DNA of 64,000 nucleotides from Achromobacter sp. HZ34 (GTDB lineage: Bacteria; Pseudomonadota; Gammaproteobacteria; Burkholderiales; Burkholderiaceae_B). Both the position numbers and the translations under genes were made by a program. Location of the stretch: NCBI RefSeq assembly GCF_002209485.1, contig NZ_NJIX01000004.1:434001-498000 (forward strand). Reading direction: 5' to 3'. Position 1 is the first letter of the stretch; each line of letters starts with the position of its first letter. A model generated the notes under the pieces. That model was not told the origin of the DNA. It made no database searches and saw only the letters and a program-made list of their open reading frames with translations. Positions 53,546 through 61,771 of the stretch are shown one piece after another.

Positions 53546-54183
53546 GCAGCAAACTGACCCGCGACCAGATCGCAGCGCGCGTCGCCCAGGACATTCCGGA
53601 AGGCGCCTACGTCAATCTCGGCATCGGCTTGCCCACCCTGGTCGCCAATCACCTGCCGGCTGACCGCGAAATCGTCCTGCACACCGAAAACGGCATGCTG
53701 GGCATGGGCCCGGCGCCCGCCAAGGGCGAAGAAGACTACGACCTGATCAACGCCGGCAAGCAGGCCGTGACCCAGGTCCCGGGCACCGCTTTCTTCCACC
53801 ACGCCGATTCCTTCGCCATGATGCGTGGCGGCCATCTGGATATCTGCGTGCTGGGTGCGTTCCAGGTTTCGGCGCAGGGCGACCTGGCCAACTGGCACAC
53901 AGGCGCGCCGGACGCCATTCCCGCCGTCGGCGGCGCCATGGACCTGGCGATCGGCGCCAAGCAAGTCTTCGTCATGATGGAACTGACCACGCGCGAAGGC
54001 GCCAGCAAGCTGGTGGAGCAATGCAGCTATCCGCTCACTGGCGTGCGCTGCGTGTCGCGTGTCTATACCGACGTGGCCGTTTTCGACCTGCGCGCGGATG
54101 GCGTGTATGTGACGGACCGCTTCGGCGGCATCAGCGAAGACGAATTGCTGCGCGTCACCGGGCTGCCCCTGAAGTTCGCGTAG
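53542..54183 (+). CDS. pcaJ: 3-oxoadipate CoA-transferase subunit B
   Basis: Beta subunit carrying the catalytic glutamate, Glu49 in HTENGMLGMGP, which forms the CoA thioester intermediate. The 213-aa protein has YVNLGIGLPTLVANHLP at the N-terminus, and MRGGHLDICVLGAFQVSAQGDLANW and MDLAIGAKQVFVMMELTTREG later, all family I hallmarks. It starts in an ATGA overlap with pcaI, so the two subunits are made in equal amounts. Confidence 0.88.
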   Translation: MSSKLTRDQIAARVAQDIPEGAYVNLGIGLPTLVANHLPADREIVLHTENGMLGMGPAPAKGEEDYDLINAGKQAVTQVPGTAFFHHADSFAMMRGGHLDICVLGAFQVSAQGDLANWHTGAPDAIPAVGGAMDLAIGAKQVFVMMELTTREGASKLVEQCSYPLTGVRCVSRVYTDVAVFDLRADGVYVTDRFGGISEDELLRVTGLPLKFA

Positions 54184-54357
54184 CAGGGCGGACGGCGCGC
54201 GCCGGTGCGCCAAGGCACTGGCGCTTGGCCGCGGGCTGGCGCACACTTGGCACGCTACGTGCTCAACCGTGCAGCCGCCGGGTTGCCGGAGGCAACGGAC
54301 CGTGGCGCGTATCCCCTGGATTCCGCGCCACGGAATTCAACGCAACCGGAAGCCGCC

Positions 54358-54690
54358 ATGAAACGTCTGCTCGCTACCCTTCTCCTTTCCTGCGCCGCCG
54401 GCCTGGCAAGCGCCCAGTCGCTGCCGCAAGGCGTCACCCTCGACGCCATGCAGGCGACGCGCGACAACGCCACCGGCCAGACCATGATCACCGGCACCCT
54501 GCACAATGGCACCGGCCGTCTTTTGAACAGCGCATCCGTCGTGTTCACGCTGTTCGATGCGCAGGGCAACAAGGTCGGTGAAGCGTCCGACATCACCTAC
54601 AACCTGGACAACGGCGGCAACTGGGGCATACGCGCCACCGCCACGCAGCCTTTCACGCGCTTCACTGCCTACGAAGTGAAAGTGCAGTGA
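54358..54690 (+). CDS. Small exported FxLYD domain protein
   Basis: A 110-aa protein of unknown function. The start at 54358 gives the signal peptide MKRLLATLLLSCAAGLASA; the longer frame from 54205 is not supported. The mature part is one FxLYD-type beta-sandwich domain (TLHNGTGRLLNSASVVFTLFDAQGNKVGEA), a fold found in many secreted or surface proteins. It stands alone between pcaJ and the amino acid ABC operon, with a near-perfect start context GCCGCCATG but only a weak AAGCC ribosome binding site. Confidence 0.8.
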   Translation: MKRLLATLLLSCAAGLASAQSLPQGVTLDAMQATRDNATGQTMITGTLHNGTGRLLNSASVVFTLFDAQGNKVGEASDITYNLDNGGNWGIRATATQPFTRFTAYEVKVQ

Positions 54691-54789
54691 TCGTGGCCGC
54701 TGCAAAGGCGCGCAGCTGACCGGGTAGTCCCTAGGTTGTACGCGACTTACTGTCACGCATAGCATTGAGCGGCCCTCACGAAGAAGGAC

Positions 54790-55554
54790 ATGGATATGCC
54801 CGCCAAAAAGCTGTTTGTCTCGATGTTCGCCGCTTTGTCCCTGGCCGCCGCCGGCGCCCACGCGCAGCAGGTGGTCAAGGTGGGCTCCACGCCCACCGGC
54901 AGCCCCTTCACCTTCCTCGACACCAAGACCAATTCCATCGAAGGCGTGATGGTGGACGTGGTCAAGGCCGTCGGCAAGGAAGCGGGGTTCGAAGTGCAGA
55001 TCGAACCCATGACCTTCTCTGCCTTGATCGGCTCGTTGACGTCCAAGCGCATCGACATCATCTCGGCCGCCATGTTCATCACGCCGCAGCGCCAGCAGGT
55101 GGTGAGCTTCTCCGAGCCCGTCTACCGCTACGGCGAAGGCTTGATGGTGCCCAAGAGCGACACCAAGGCGTACAAGAGCTTCGCCGACATGAAGGGCATG
55201 ACCGTCGGCGTGCAGGTGGGCACGGCTTTCGTCGATCCGGTGCAGAAAAGCGGCATGTTCAAGGAGGTGAAGCTCTATGACAGCCCGCCGGACATGATGC
55301 GCGACGCCAACGCGGGCCGCATCCAGGGCGGCTTCATGGACTTCCCCATCGCGGCCTATACCATCTCGCAGGGCAGCTTCCCGAACCTGCACATGGTCTC
55401 CAGCTATGAGCCTACCGTGGTCGGCAGCCTGGGCCTGGCCACGCGCAAGGACGACACCGAACTGTTGAACAAGATCAACACCGCGCTGGCCAAGCTCAAG
55501 GCGGATGGCAGCATCGACCGCATCCTGAAGAAATGGGGGTTGGGAGCCGGCTGA
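54790..55554 (+). CDS. Polar amino acid ABC transporter, substrate-binding protein
   Basis: Periplasmic binding protein of the polar amino acid/opine (SBP_bac_3) type, 254 aa. It starts MDMPAKKLFVSMFAALSLAA, a signal peptide cleaved near AHAQ. The fold elements are KVGSTPTGSPFTFLDTKTNS, DVVKAVGKEAGFEVQIEPM, LTSKRIDIISAAMFITPQRQQVVSFSEPVY and LAKLKADGSIDRILKKWG. The start of the permease gene is 3 bp after the stop. The ligand is unknown, but the FAD oxidoreductase that follows suggests an amino acid or amine. Confidence 0.93.
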   Translation: MDMPAKKLFVSMFAALSLAAAGAHAQQVVKVGSTPTGSPFTFLDTKTNSIEGVMVDVVKAVGKEAGFEVQIEPMTFSALIGSLTSKRIDIISAAMFITPQRQQVVSFSEPVYRYGEGLMVPKSDTKAYKSFADMKGMTVGVQVGTAFVDPVQKSGMFKEVKLYDSPPDMMRDANAGRIQGGFMDFPIAAYTISQGSFPNLHMVSSYEPTVVGSLGLATRKDDTELLNKINTALAKLKADGSIDRILKKWGLGAG

Positions 55555-55556
55555 GC

Positions 55557-56210
55557 ATGTCTGAATTTTTCAGCGACGCCCGCGAGTACCTGCCCATCCT
55601 GCTGCAAGGCGCCAAGCTCACCATCCTGGTGGCGCTGGGCTCCCTGGCGTTCTCCACCGTGCTGGGCATGGTCTGGGCCCTGATGCGGGTCTCCGGCATC
55701 ACCGTGCTGGTGCGCTTCAGCGGCATGATGATCAATGTGCTGCGCGGCATCCCCATCATCGTCCTGCTGTTCTACATCTACTTCGTCATGCCCGACGTCG
55801 GCATCGCGTTGACCGCGGTGCAGGCTGCCATCATCGGCCTTGGCATCGCCTACTCGGCCTACCAGGCGGAGAATTTCCGCGCCGGTATCCAGGCCATCGA
55901 CCAGGGCCAGATCGAAGCCGCCATGGCCATGGGCATGAGCTGGAGCCTGACCATGCGGCGGGTGATACTGCCGCAGGCGGTACGCATCATCCTGCCGCCC
56001 TACGGCAACATCATGATCATGATGCTGAAGGACTCGTCGCAAGCGTCCACCATCACCGTGGCGGAACTGGCGCTGCAAGGCAAGCTGATCGCGACGGCCA
56101 CTTTCAAGAACGCCACCGTGTACACCCTGGTCGCCTTGATGTACCTGGTGATGTGCGTGCCGCTGATCATGTTCGTGCGGCATCTGGAAAAAAGGAGCGG
56201 CCGGCGATGA
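55557..56210 (+). CDS. Polar amino acid ABC transporter, permease
   Basis: Inner-membrane permease of the HisM/GlnP type, 217 aa from [20 protein letters not shown]. About five membrane helices are visible. The EAA motif region is [29 protein letters not shown], where the ATPase docks. The stop overlaps the ATPase start by 4 bp. No second permease gene is present, so it probably works as a homodimer. Confidence 0.93.
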   Translation: MSEFFSDAREYLPILLQGAKLTILVALGSLAFSTVLGMVWALMRVSGITVLVRFSGMMINVLRGIPIIVLLFYIYFVMPDVGIALTAVQAAIIGLGIAYSAYQAENFRAGIQAIDQGQIEAAMAMGMSWSLTMRRVILPQAVRIILPPYGNIMIMMLKDSSQASTITVAELALQGKLIATATFKNATVYTLVALMYLVMCVPLIMFVRHLEKRSGRR

Positions 56211-56938
56211 TACAGCTGCATGGCGTGCGCAAACGCTTCGGCGACCTGGAAGTGCTCAAGGGGGTGGACGCGCACATCAGCAAGGGTGAAGTGGTGTGCG
56301 TAATCGGCCCGTCGGGTTCGGGCAAGTCCACCATCCTGCGCTGCATCAATGGCCTGGAACGCTACGACGGAGGCAACATCACCATCGACGGCCAGTTGGT
56401 GGATACGCGCGCGGCATCGATCTCCAGCATCCGCACGCAAGTGGCCATGGTGTTCCAGCGCTTCAACCTGTTCCCGCATCGCACGGCGCTGGAGAACGTC
56501 ATCGAGGGCCCGATCTTCGTCAAGCACGAGCCGCGCGCCGCCGCTACCGAGCGCGGGCGCGCCCTGCTTGCCAGCGTCGGCCTGGCCGACAAGGAAAACG
56601 CCCACCCCGCGCAACTGTCCGGCGGGCAGCAACAGCGCGTGGCCATCGCCCGTGCGCTGGCGATGCAGCCCAAGGCCATCCTGTTCGATGAGCCCACTTC
56701 CGCGCTGGACCCTGAACTGGTGGGCGACGTGCTGGGCGTCATGCGCAAGCTGGCCGAGACCGGCATGACCATGGTGGTCGTCACGCACGAGATGAGCTTC
56801 GCGCGGGAAGTGGCCGATCGCGTGCTGTTCTTCGACGCCGGCGTCATCGTCGAACAGGGACCCGCCGCGGATGTCCTGAACCAGCCCCGCCATCCACGCA
56901 CGCAGGATTTCCTGCGCCGCGTCCTGCACCCCATGTGA
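56207..56938 (+). CDS. Polar amino acid ABC transporter, ATP-binding protein
   Basis: ATPase of the uptake system, 243 aa from [20 protein letters not shown]. It has Walker [10 protein letters not shown] at 34-42, the signature LSGGQQQR, Walker [15 protein letters not shown] and the switch His in [10 protein letters not shown]. The [18 protein letters not shown]-loop sequence is typical of the GlnQ/HisP group. It ends 13 bp before the FAD oxidoreductase gene, which is probably in the same operon. Confidence 0.95.
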   Translation: MIQLHGVRKRFGDLEVLKGVDAHISKGEVVCVIGPSGSGKSTILRCINGLERYDGGNITIDGQLVDTRAASISSIRTQVAMVFQRFNLFPHRTALENVIEGPIFVKHEPRAAATERGRALLASVGLADKENAHPAQLSGGQQQRVAIARALAMQPKAILFDEPTSALDPELVGDVLGVMRKLAETGMTMVVVTHEMSFAREVADRVLFFDAGVIVEQGPAADVLNQPRHPRTQDFLRRVLHPM

Positions 56939-56951
56939 GGATCGCCACGCC

Positions 56952-58241
56952 ATGCGGCATGACATGTTCCCGCTTTCCCCGTCGCTGTGGGCCGCCACCG
57001 CCGTGCCGCCTCCCGCCACGTCCGCGCTGGATGCGTCGCGGCGCGCGGACGTGCTGGTCATCGGCGGCGGCTATGCCGGCCTGAGCACCGCCTTGCACCT
57101 GGCGCAGCGCGGCATCGACGTGGTGTTGCTGGAAGCGCGCGAAATCGGCTTTGGCGGATCGGGACGCAATGGCGGGCAGGTCATCCCGGGGCTCAAGCAC
57201 GATCCTGATGATCTGCTGCGCATGTATGGACAGGAACGCGGCGCCAACCTGATTCGTTTTGCCGGCAGCACCGCTGACCTGGTGTTCGATCTGATAGCCC
57301 GGCACGGCATGGAGGTGCCGCACGTGCGCCAGGGCTGGATCCAGGGCGCGCATACGCCGCAGGCGCTGGCGGTGGCGCAGCAACGCGCCGAGCAGTGGCG
57401 CCGCCACGGTGTCGCCGCACGCACCCTGGACGCGGCCGGGGCAGCCACGCTGCTGGGTACCGATCGCTATCTGGGCGGCTGGCTCGACCCTCGTGCCGGC
57501 AGCATCCAGCCCTTGAGTTATGTGCGCGGCCTGGCGCGGGCGGCCATTGACGCGGGGGCCAGGATCTATACCGATACGCCGGTCGACCGGCTGCAGCGCA
57601 GCGGCACGGATTGGGTGGCCACGACCACTGCGGGGGCTACCGTGACCGCCGCGCGCGTGGTCATGTGTACCAATGCCTATGGCGCCGATCTGTGGCCGGG
57701 CTTGCAACCCAGCATCATCGATGCCAATACCTTCCAGGTGGCGACACAGCCGCTGCCGGCGTCCATCCGCGCCAGCATCCTGCCGCAGGGGCAGGTGTGT
57801 TCGGACACGCGCAATCTGCTGCTGTACTTCCGGCTCGATCACCAGGGGCGTTTGTTGATGGGGGGGCGTGGACCTTTCCGCGAGCCGCGTGGGCAGGAAG
57901 ATTGGGCGCATCTGGAACGCGTGATGGTGAAGATGTACCCGCAGGTGGCGGGGGTGCCTCATGAATACCGCTGGTGCGGGCGTGTGGCGATCACGCGGGA
58001 TTACCTGCCGCATCTGCACGAGCCGGCGCCTGGCGTGCTGATCGACATCGGCTGCCAGGGGCGCGGGGTCGGGCTGCAAACGGCCATGGGCAAGGCGATG
58101 GCGGCCTATGTGGCGACCGGCGACCAGACCGAGCTGCCTGTCCCGGTCTCGCCGATCAAGGGCTTTCCGCTGTATGCGCTGCGGAGGCTTTACGTCAATG
58201 CGGTGGTGACGTGGTATCGGATGCGGGATGGAGGGATGTGA
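56952..58241 (+). CDS. FAD-dependent amino acid/amine oxidoreductase (DAO family)
   Basis: Flavoprotein of 429 aa of the D-amino acid/glycine oxidase superfamily. The N-terminal dinucleotide-binding motif is VLVIGGGYAGLSTALHLAQRG with the following LEAREIGFGGSGRNGG, close to gamma-glutamylputrescine oxidoreductase (PuuB)-like enzymes. C-terminal FAD contacts are in WCGRVAITRDYLPHLHEPA and DIGCQGRGVGLQTAMGKAMA. Being in an operon with an amino acid importer, it likely oxidises the imported compound. The substrate is not known. Confidence 0.9.
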   Translation: MRHDMFPLSPSLWAATAVPPPATSALDASRRADVLVIGGGYAGLSTALHLAQRGIDVVLLEAREIGFGGSGRNGGQVIPGLKHDPDDLLRMYGQERGANLIRFAGSTADLVFDLIARHGMEVPHVRQGWIQGAHTPQALAVAQQRAEQWRRHGVAARTLDAAGAATLLGTDRYLGGWLDPRAGSIQPLSYVRGLARAAIDAGARIYTDTPVDRLQRSGTDWVATTTAGATVTAARVVMCTNAYGADLWPGLQPSIIDANTFQVATQPLPASIRASILPQGQVCSDTRNLLLYFRLDHQGRLLMGGRGPFREPRGQEDWAHLERVMVKMYPQVAGVPHEYRWCGRVAITRDYLPHLHEPAPGVLIDIGCQGRGVGLQTAMGKAMAAYVATGDQTELPVPVSPIKGFPLYALRRLYVNAVVTWYRMRDGGM

Positions 58242-58337
58242 TCCGGACCTGGATCCACCAAAATCCGCGACCTTCAGCGCAATAATGCCGCAGGCAGTAA
58301 AGTGCCTGCTTCTTTCGCATTTCTTCGCAGTGCTGCC

Positions 58338-59078
58338 ATGCTCAATCATCAACGTCGCGCCCTGGTTCTCTTTTCCGGCGGCCAGGATTCCACCACCTGC
58401 CTGGCCTGGGCCTTGGAGCGTTATGCGCACGTAGAGACGGTCGCCTTCGACTATGGCCAGCGCCATCGCATCGAACTGGACGCCCGCCTGCAGGTGCTCG
58501 CGCAATTCCGGGCACACCTGCCGCGCCTGGCCGCGCGCCTGGGCGAGGATCATCTGCTGGACCTGTCCGTGCTGGGCCAGGTGGCCGACACCGCCCTGAC
58601 CAGCGACCGCGCCATTGAAATGCAGGCCAACGGTTTGCCCAACACCTTCGTGCCGGGCCGCAACCTGCTGTTCCTGACGCTGGCGGCCGCGCTGGGCTAC
58701 CGGCGCCAGCTGGACGTCCTGGTCGGCGGCATGTGCGAAACCGATTTCTCCGGCTATCCCGATTGCCGCGACGACACCATCAAGGCGCAGCAGGTGGCGC
58801 TGGGCTTGGGCCTGGGCAGCCGCCTGACCATCGAAACCCCCTTGATGTGGCTGGACAAGGCCCAGACCTGGGAGCTGGCGCAGCAGCTGGGTGGCGATGA
58901 ATTGGTCGAGACCATCGTCGAGCACAGCCACACCTGCTACCTGGGCGAACGCGGAGCCCGCCACGGCTGGGGCTACGGCTGCGGCCACTGCCCCGCCTGC
59001 GTCCTGCGCAAGGCCGGCTGGGAACGCTGGCAGGCCGGCAGGTCCACGGACGCCGCAACAGCAACGCCGAACCCGTAA
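58338..59078 (+). CDS. queC: 7-cyano-7-deazaguanine synthase
   Basis: Converts 7-carboxy-7-deazaguanine to preQ0 with ATP and ammonia, a step in queuosine synthesis. The 246-aa protein from [20 protein letters not shown] has the PP-loop SGGQDS at 13-18, [39 protein letters not shown], and the zinc site Cys200, Cys215, Cys218 and Cys221. No queD, queE or queF gene is next to it. No preQ1 riboswitch was recognised in the 96-bp leader. Confidence 0.95.
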   Translation: MLNHQRRALVLFSGGQDSTTCLAWALERYAHVETVAFDYGQRHRIELDARLQVLAQFRAHLPRLAARLGEDHLLDLSVLGQVADTALTSDRAIEMQANGLPNTFVPGRNLLFLTLAAALGYRRQLDVLVGGMCETDFSGYPDCRDDTIKAQQVALGLGLGSRLTIETPLMWLDKAQTWELAQQLGGDELVETIVEHSHTCYLGERGARHGWGYGCGHCPACVLRKAGWERWQAGRSTDAATATPNP

Positions 59079-59131
59079 GTTCAAGAACGCCGGGGTGTGG
59101 TTCAACAACACTACGGCGTCGTTCGAAACCG

Positions 59132-59689
59132 CTAAGGTTTCGTCTTCGGCGTGGGCGCCTCAGTATCGCCGGCGCCCAGCGCCCGCTGCATCAGCACCGT
59201 ATCGCGCCACTCGCCGTGCTTGTGGCCCACCGACCGCAGCGTCCCCACCGGATGGAAGCCGCAGCGCGCATGCAGAGCCAGCGACGCCGCATTGGCGCTG
59301 TCGCCGACGACGGCCAGCATCTGCCGCCAGCCGCCTGCCGTGCAGCGTTCGATCAGCGTCTTGAGCAGCTTGCCGCCGATCCCGTGTCCCGCCAGCCCCG
59401 GCTTCACATAGACCGAGTCCTCGCAGGTATTGCCGTAGGCGGGGCGCGGCCGGTACAGCGTCGCGTAGGCATAGCCCACCACCACCTCGTCCAGCAATGC
59501 CACCAGATAGGGCAAGCGCGCGGCCAGCACGCCGGCATGGCGCTGCACCAGTTCCTCTGCAGTAGGCGGCGTCAGTTCGAAGGACGCCGTCCCGTGCAGC
59601 ACGTGATGTTCGTAGATGGCCTGGATGGCAACGAAGTCGCCGGCAGCGGCGTCGCGAATGGTGATCTGAGCGGAATTGTCGGGGAACAT
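59132..59689 (-). CDS. GNAT family N-acetyltransferase (phosphinothricin acetyltransferase-like)
   Basis: Acetyl-CoA-dependent acetyltransferase, 185 aa. It starts [20 protein letters not shown], then [19 protein letters not shown], a pattern of the Pat/YncA group, and has the acetyl-CoA loop [14 protein letters not shown] and a C-terminal [22 protein letters not shown] segment. It may act on phosphinothricin, methionine sulfone or another small amine. It lies convergent with queC, with only 53 bp between the stops. Confidence 0.88.
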   Translation of the reverse strand: MFPDNSAQITIRDAAAGDFVAIQAIYEHHVLHGTASFELTPPTAEELVQRHAGVLAARLPYLVALLDEVVVGYAYATLYRPRPAYGNTCEDSVYVKPGLAGHGIGGKLLKTLIERCTAGGWRQMLAVVGDSANAASLALHARCGFHPVGTLRSVGHKHGEWRDTVLMQRALGAGDTEAPTPKTKP

Positions 59690-59782
59690 GGTTGTTGCGT
59701 TGCAATAAAGGATGGCCGCGGGCGATTGCGCGGCTTAACCGTTATCATATTGGGTTTCCCCCCAGGCAAGACGAGATCAATC

Positions 59783-61645
59783 ATGCCGCACTATCGTTCC
59801 CGCACCTCTACCCACGGCCGTAATATGGCTGGCGCGCGCGCTCTGTGGCGCGCCACCGGCATGAAGGACGGCGACTTCGGCAAACCCATCATCGCGGTGG
59901 TCAATTCCTTTACCCAGTTCGTCCCCGGCCACGTGCACCTGCGCGACCTGGGCGCATTGGTGGCGCGCCAGATCGAAGAGGCCGGCGCCAACGCCAAGGA
60001 ATTCAACACCATCGCGGTGGACGATGGCATCGCCATGGGTCACGGCGGCATGCTGTACTCGCTGCCGTCGCGCGAGCTGATCGCCGACTCGGTCGAATAC
60101 ATGGTCAACGCGCACTGCGCCGACGCCATGGTCTGTATCTCGAATTGCGACAAGATCACGCCCGGGATGCTGATGGCCGCCATGCGCCTGAACATTCCGG
60201 TGGTCTTCGTGTCCGGCGGCCCCATGGAAGCCGGCAAGGTCAAGTCCCCGACCCAGACCAAGATCGCCGCCAAAATCGACCTGATCGACGCCATGATCAA
60301 GGCCGCCGATCCCACCGTGTCGGACGCCGACGTGGCCGAGGTCGAACGCAGCGCCTGCCCGACCTGCGGTTCCTGTTCCGGCATGTTCACCGCCAACTCG
60401 ATGAACTGCCTGACCGAAGCCCTGGGCCTGGCCCTGCCGGGCAACGGCACCATCGTCGCTACGCACGCCTGGCGCAAGGGGCTGTTCGAAGGGGCCGGCC
60501 GCCTGATCGTCGACCTGTGCCGCCGCTACTACGAACAGGATGACGAATCGGTGCTGCCGCGCAATATCGCCACGCGCGCCGCCTTCGAAAACGCCATGAC
60601 GCTGGACGTGGCCATGGGCGGTTCGACCAATACGGTGCTGCACCTGCTGGCCGCCGTGGAAGAAGCCGGCGTCAACTTCACGATGGCCGACATTGACCGC
60701 ATCTCGCGCAAGACGCCGTGCCTGTGCAAGGCGGCGCCCGCCACCGACAAGTACCACATCGAAGACATCCATCGCGCCGGCGGCGTGATCGGCATCCTGG
60801 CTGAACTGGGCCGCGGCGGCCTGCTCGACCTGTCGGCGGGCAACGTGCACAGCGGCACGCTGGGCAATGCCCTGGCCAAGTGGGACATCCAGGCCGAAGG
60901 CAATGAAGAAGCGAAGAAGTTCTTCCGTGCCGCGCCTGGCGGCGTGCCCACGCAAGTGGCCTTCAGCCAGGACGCAACCTACCTGACCCTGGACAACGAC
61001 CGCAAGACCGGCGGCATCCGCGACATCGAGCACGCCTATTCCAAGGATGGCGGGCTGGCCGTGCTGTACGGCAACCTGGCCGAGAAGGGTTGCATCGTGA
61101 AGACCGCCGGCGTCGACGACAGCCAGCTGGTTTTCAACGGCCGCGCCCGCGTGTTCCAGAGCCAGGACGACGCCGTCGAGGGCATCCTCGGCGACAAGGT
61201 GCAACCGGGTGACGTGGTGGTGATCCGCTACGAAGGCCCCAAGGGCGGCCCCGGCATGCAGGAAATGCTGTATCCGACCTCGTACCTGAAGTCCAAGGGC
61301 CTGGGCAAGGTGTGCGCGCTGTTCACCGACGGCCGTTTCTCCGGCGGTTCGTCCGGCCTGGTGATCGGCCATGCTTCGCCGGAAGCGGCCGAAGGCGGCA
61401 ATATCGCGCTGGTGCGTGATGGCGATCCCATCAACATCGATATTCCCAAGCGTTTGATCCACCTGGATATCAGCGACGCCGAGATGGCCAAGCGCCGGGG
61501 CGAGATGGAAGCGCTTGGCGATGACGCGTGGCAGCCGCTGGGCCGCGAACGCGTGGTGTCGCAAGCCCTGCAGGCCTATGCCGCCCTGGCCACGTCGGCC
61601 GACCGCGGCGCCGTGCGCGACATCAGCCAGCTGCGCCGCAAGTGA
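59783..61645 (+). CDS. ilvD: Dihydroxy-acid dehydratase
   Basis: Iron-sulfur dehydratase of valine, isoleucine and leucine synthesis. From the ATG at 59783 it is 620 aa and starts [20 protein letters not shown]; the frame is open far upstream but that extension overlaps the acetyltransferase antisense. Cluster cysteines include Cys122 ([11 protein letters not shown]) and Cys195 ([13 protein letters not shown]). The [23 protein letters not shown] and [19 protein letters not shown] motifs are family hallmarks. The length matches the long IlvD form of enterobacteria. It is monocistronic, with a terminator 57 bp downstream. Confidence 0.96.
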   Translation: MPHYRSRTSTHGRNMAGARALWRATGMKDGDFGKPIIAVVNSFTQFVPGHVHLRDLGALVARQIEEAGANAKEFNTIAVDDGIAMGHGGMLYSLPSRELIADSVEYMVNAHCADAMVCISNCDKITPGMLMAAMRLNIPVVFVSGGPMEAGKVKSPTQTKIAAKIDLIDAMIKAADPTVSDADVAEVERSACPTCGSCSGMFTANSMNCLTEALGLALPGNGTIVATHAWRKGLFEGAGRLIVDLCRRYYEQDDESVLPRNIATRAAFENAMTLDVAMGGSTNTVLHLLAAVEEAGVNFTMADIDRISRKTPCLCKAAPATDKYHIEDIHRAGGVIGILAELGRGGLLDLSAGNVHSGTLGNALAKWDIQAEGNEEAKKFFRAAPGGVPTQVAFSQDATYLTLDNDRKTGGIRDIEHAYSKDGGLAVLYGNLAEKGCIVKTAGVDDSQLVFNGRARVFQSQDDAVEGILGDKVQPGDVVVIRYEGPKGGPGMQEMLYPTSYLKSKGLGKVCALFTDGRFSGGSSGLVIGHASPEAAEGGNIALVRDGDPINIDIPKRLIHLDISDAEMAKRRGEMEALGDDAWQPLGRERVVSQALQAYAALATSADRGAVRDISQLRRK

Positions 61646-61701
61646 CAGGCGTTGCCGCGGCGTCGTGCGCCGCGGCCATGACGCTTTGGAACAGCGCGAT
61701 G

Positions 61702-61734
61702 AAACAAGGGCACGTCCTGGACGTGCCCTTGTTT
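61702..61734. terminator. Bidirectional terminator between ilvD and the TonB-dependent receptor
   Basis: AAACAAGGGCACGTCC-T-GGACGTGCCCTTGTTT forms a perfect stem of about 16 bp with a one-base loop, flanked by A and T runs. It sits between two convergent genes, so it can end both transcripts. Confidence 0.9.
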
Positions 61735-61771
61735 TGTTTGCGCTGGATGCGCAGTCCTTCGTGCCGCCGTC

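Noticed and set aside
58242-58337. PreQ1 riboswitch upstream of queC
   Set aside because: The leader has only a weak CAGGCA/TGCCTG hairpin, and the conserved preQ1 aptamer sequences are missing.
59216-61645. 809-aa version of IlvD
   Set aside because: The extension overlaps the acetyltransferase gene on the other strand. The conserved IlvD N-terminus (MPHYRSRT) starts at 59783, and 620 aa is the normal length.
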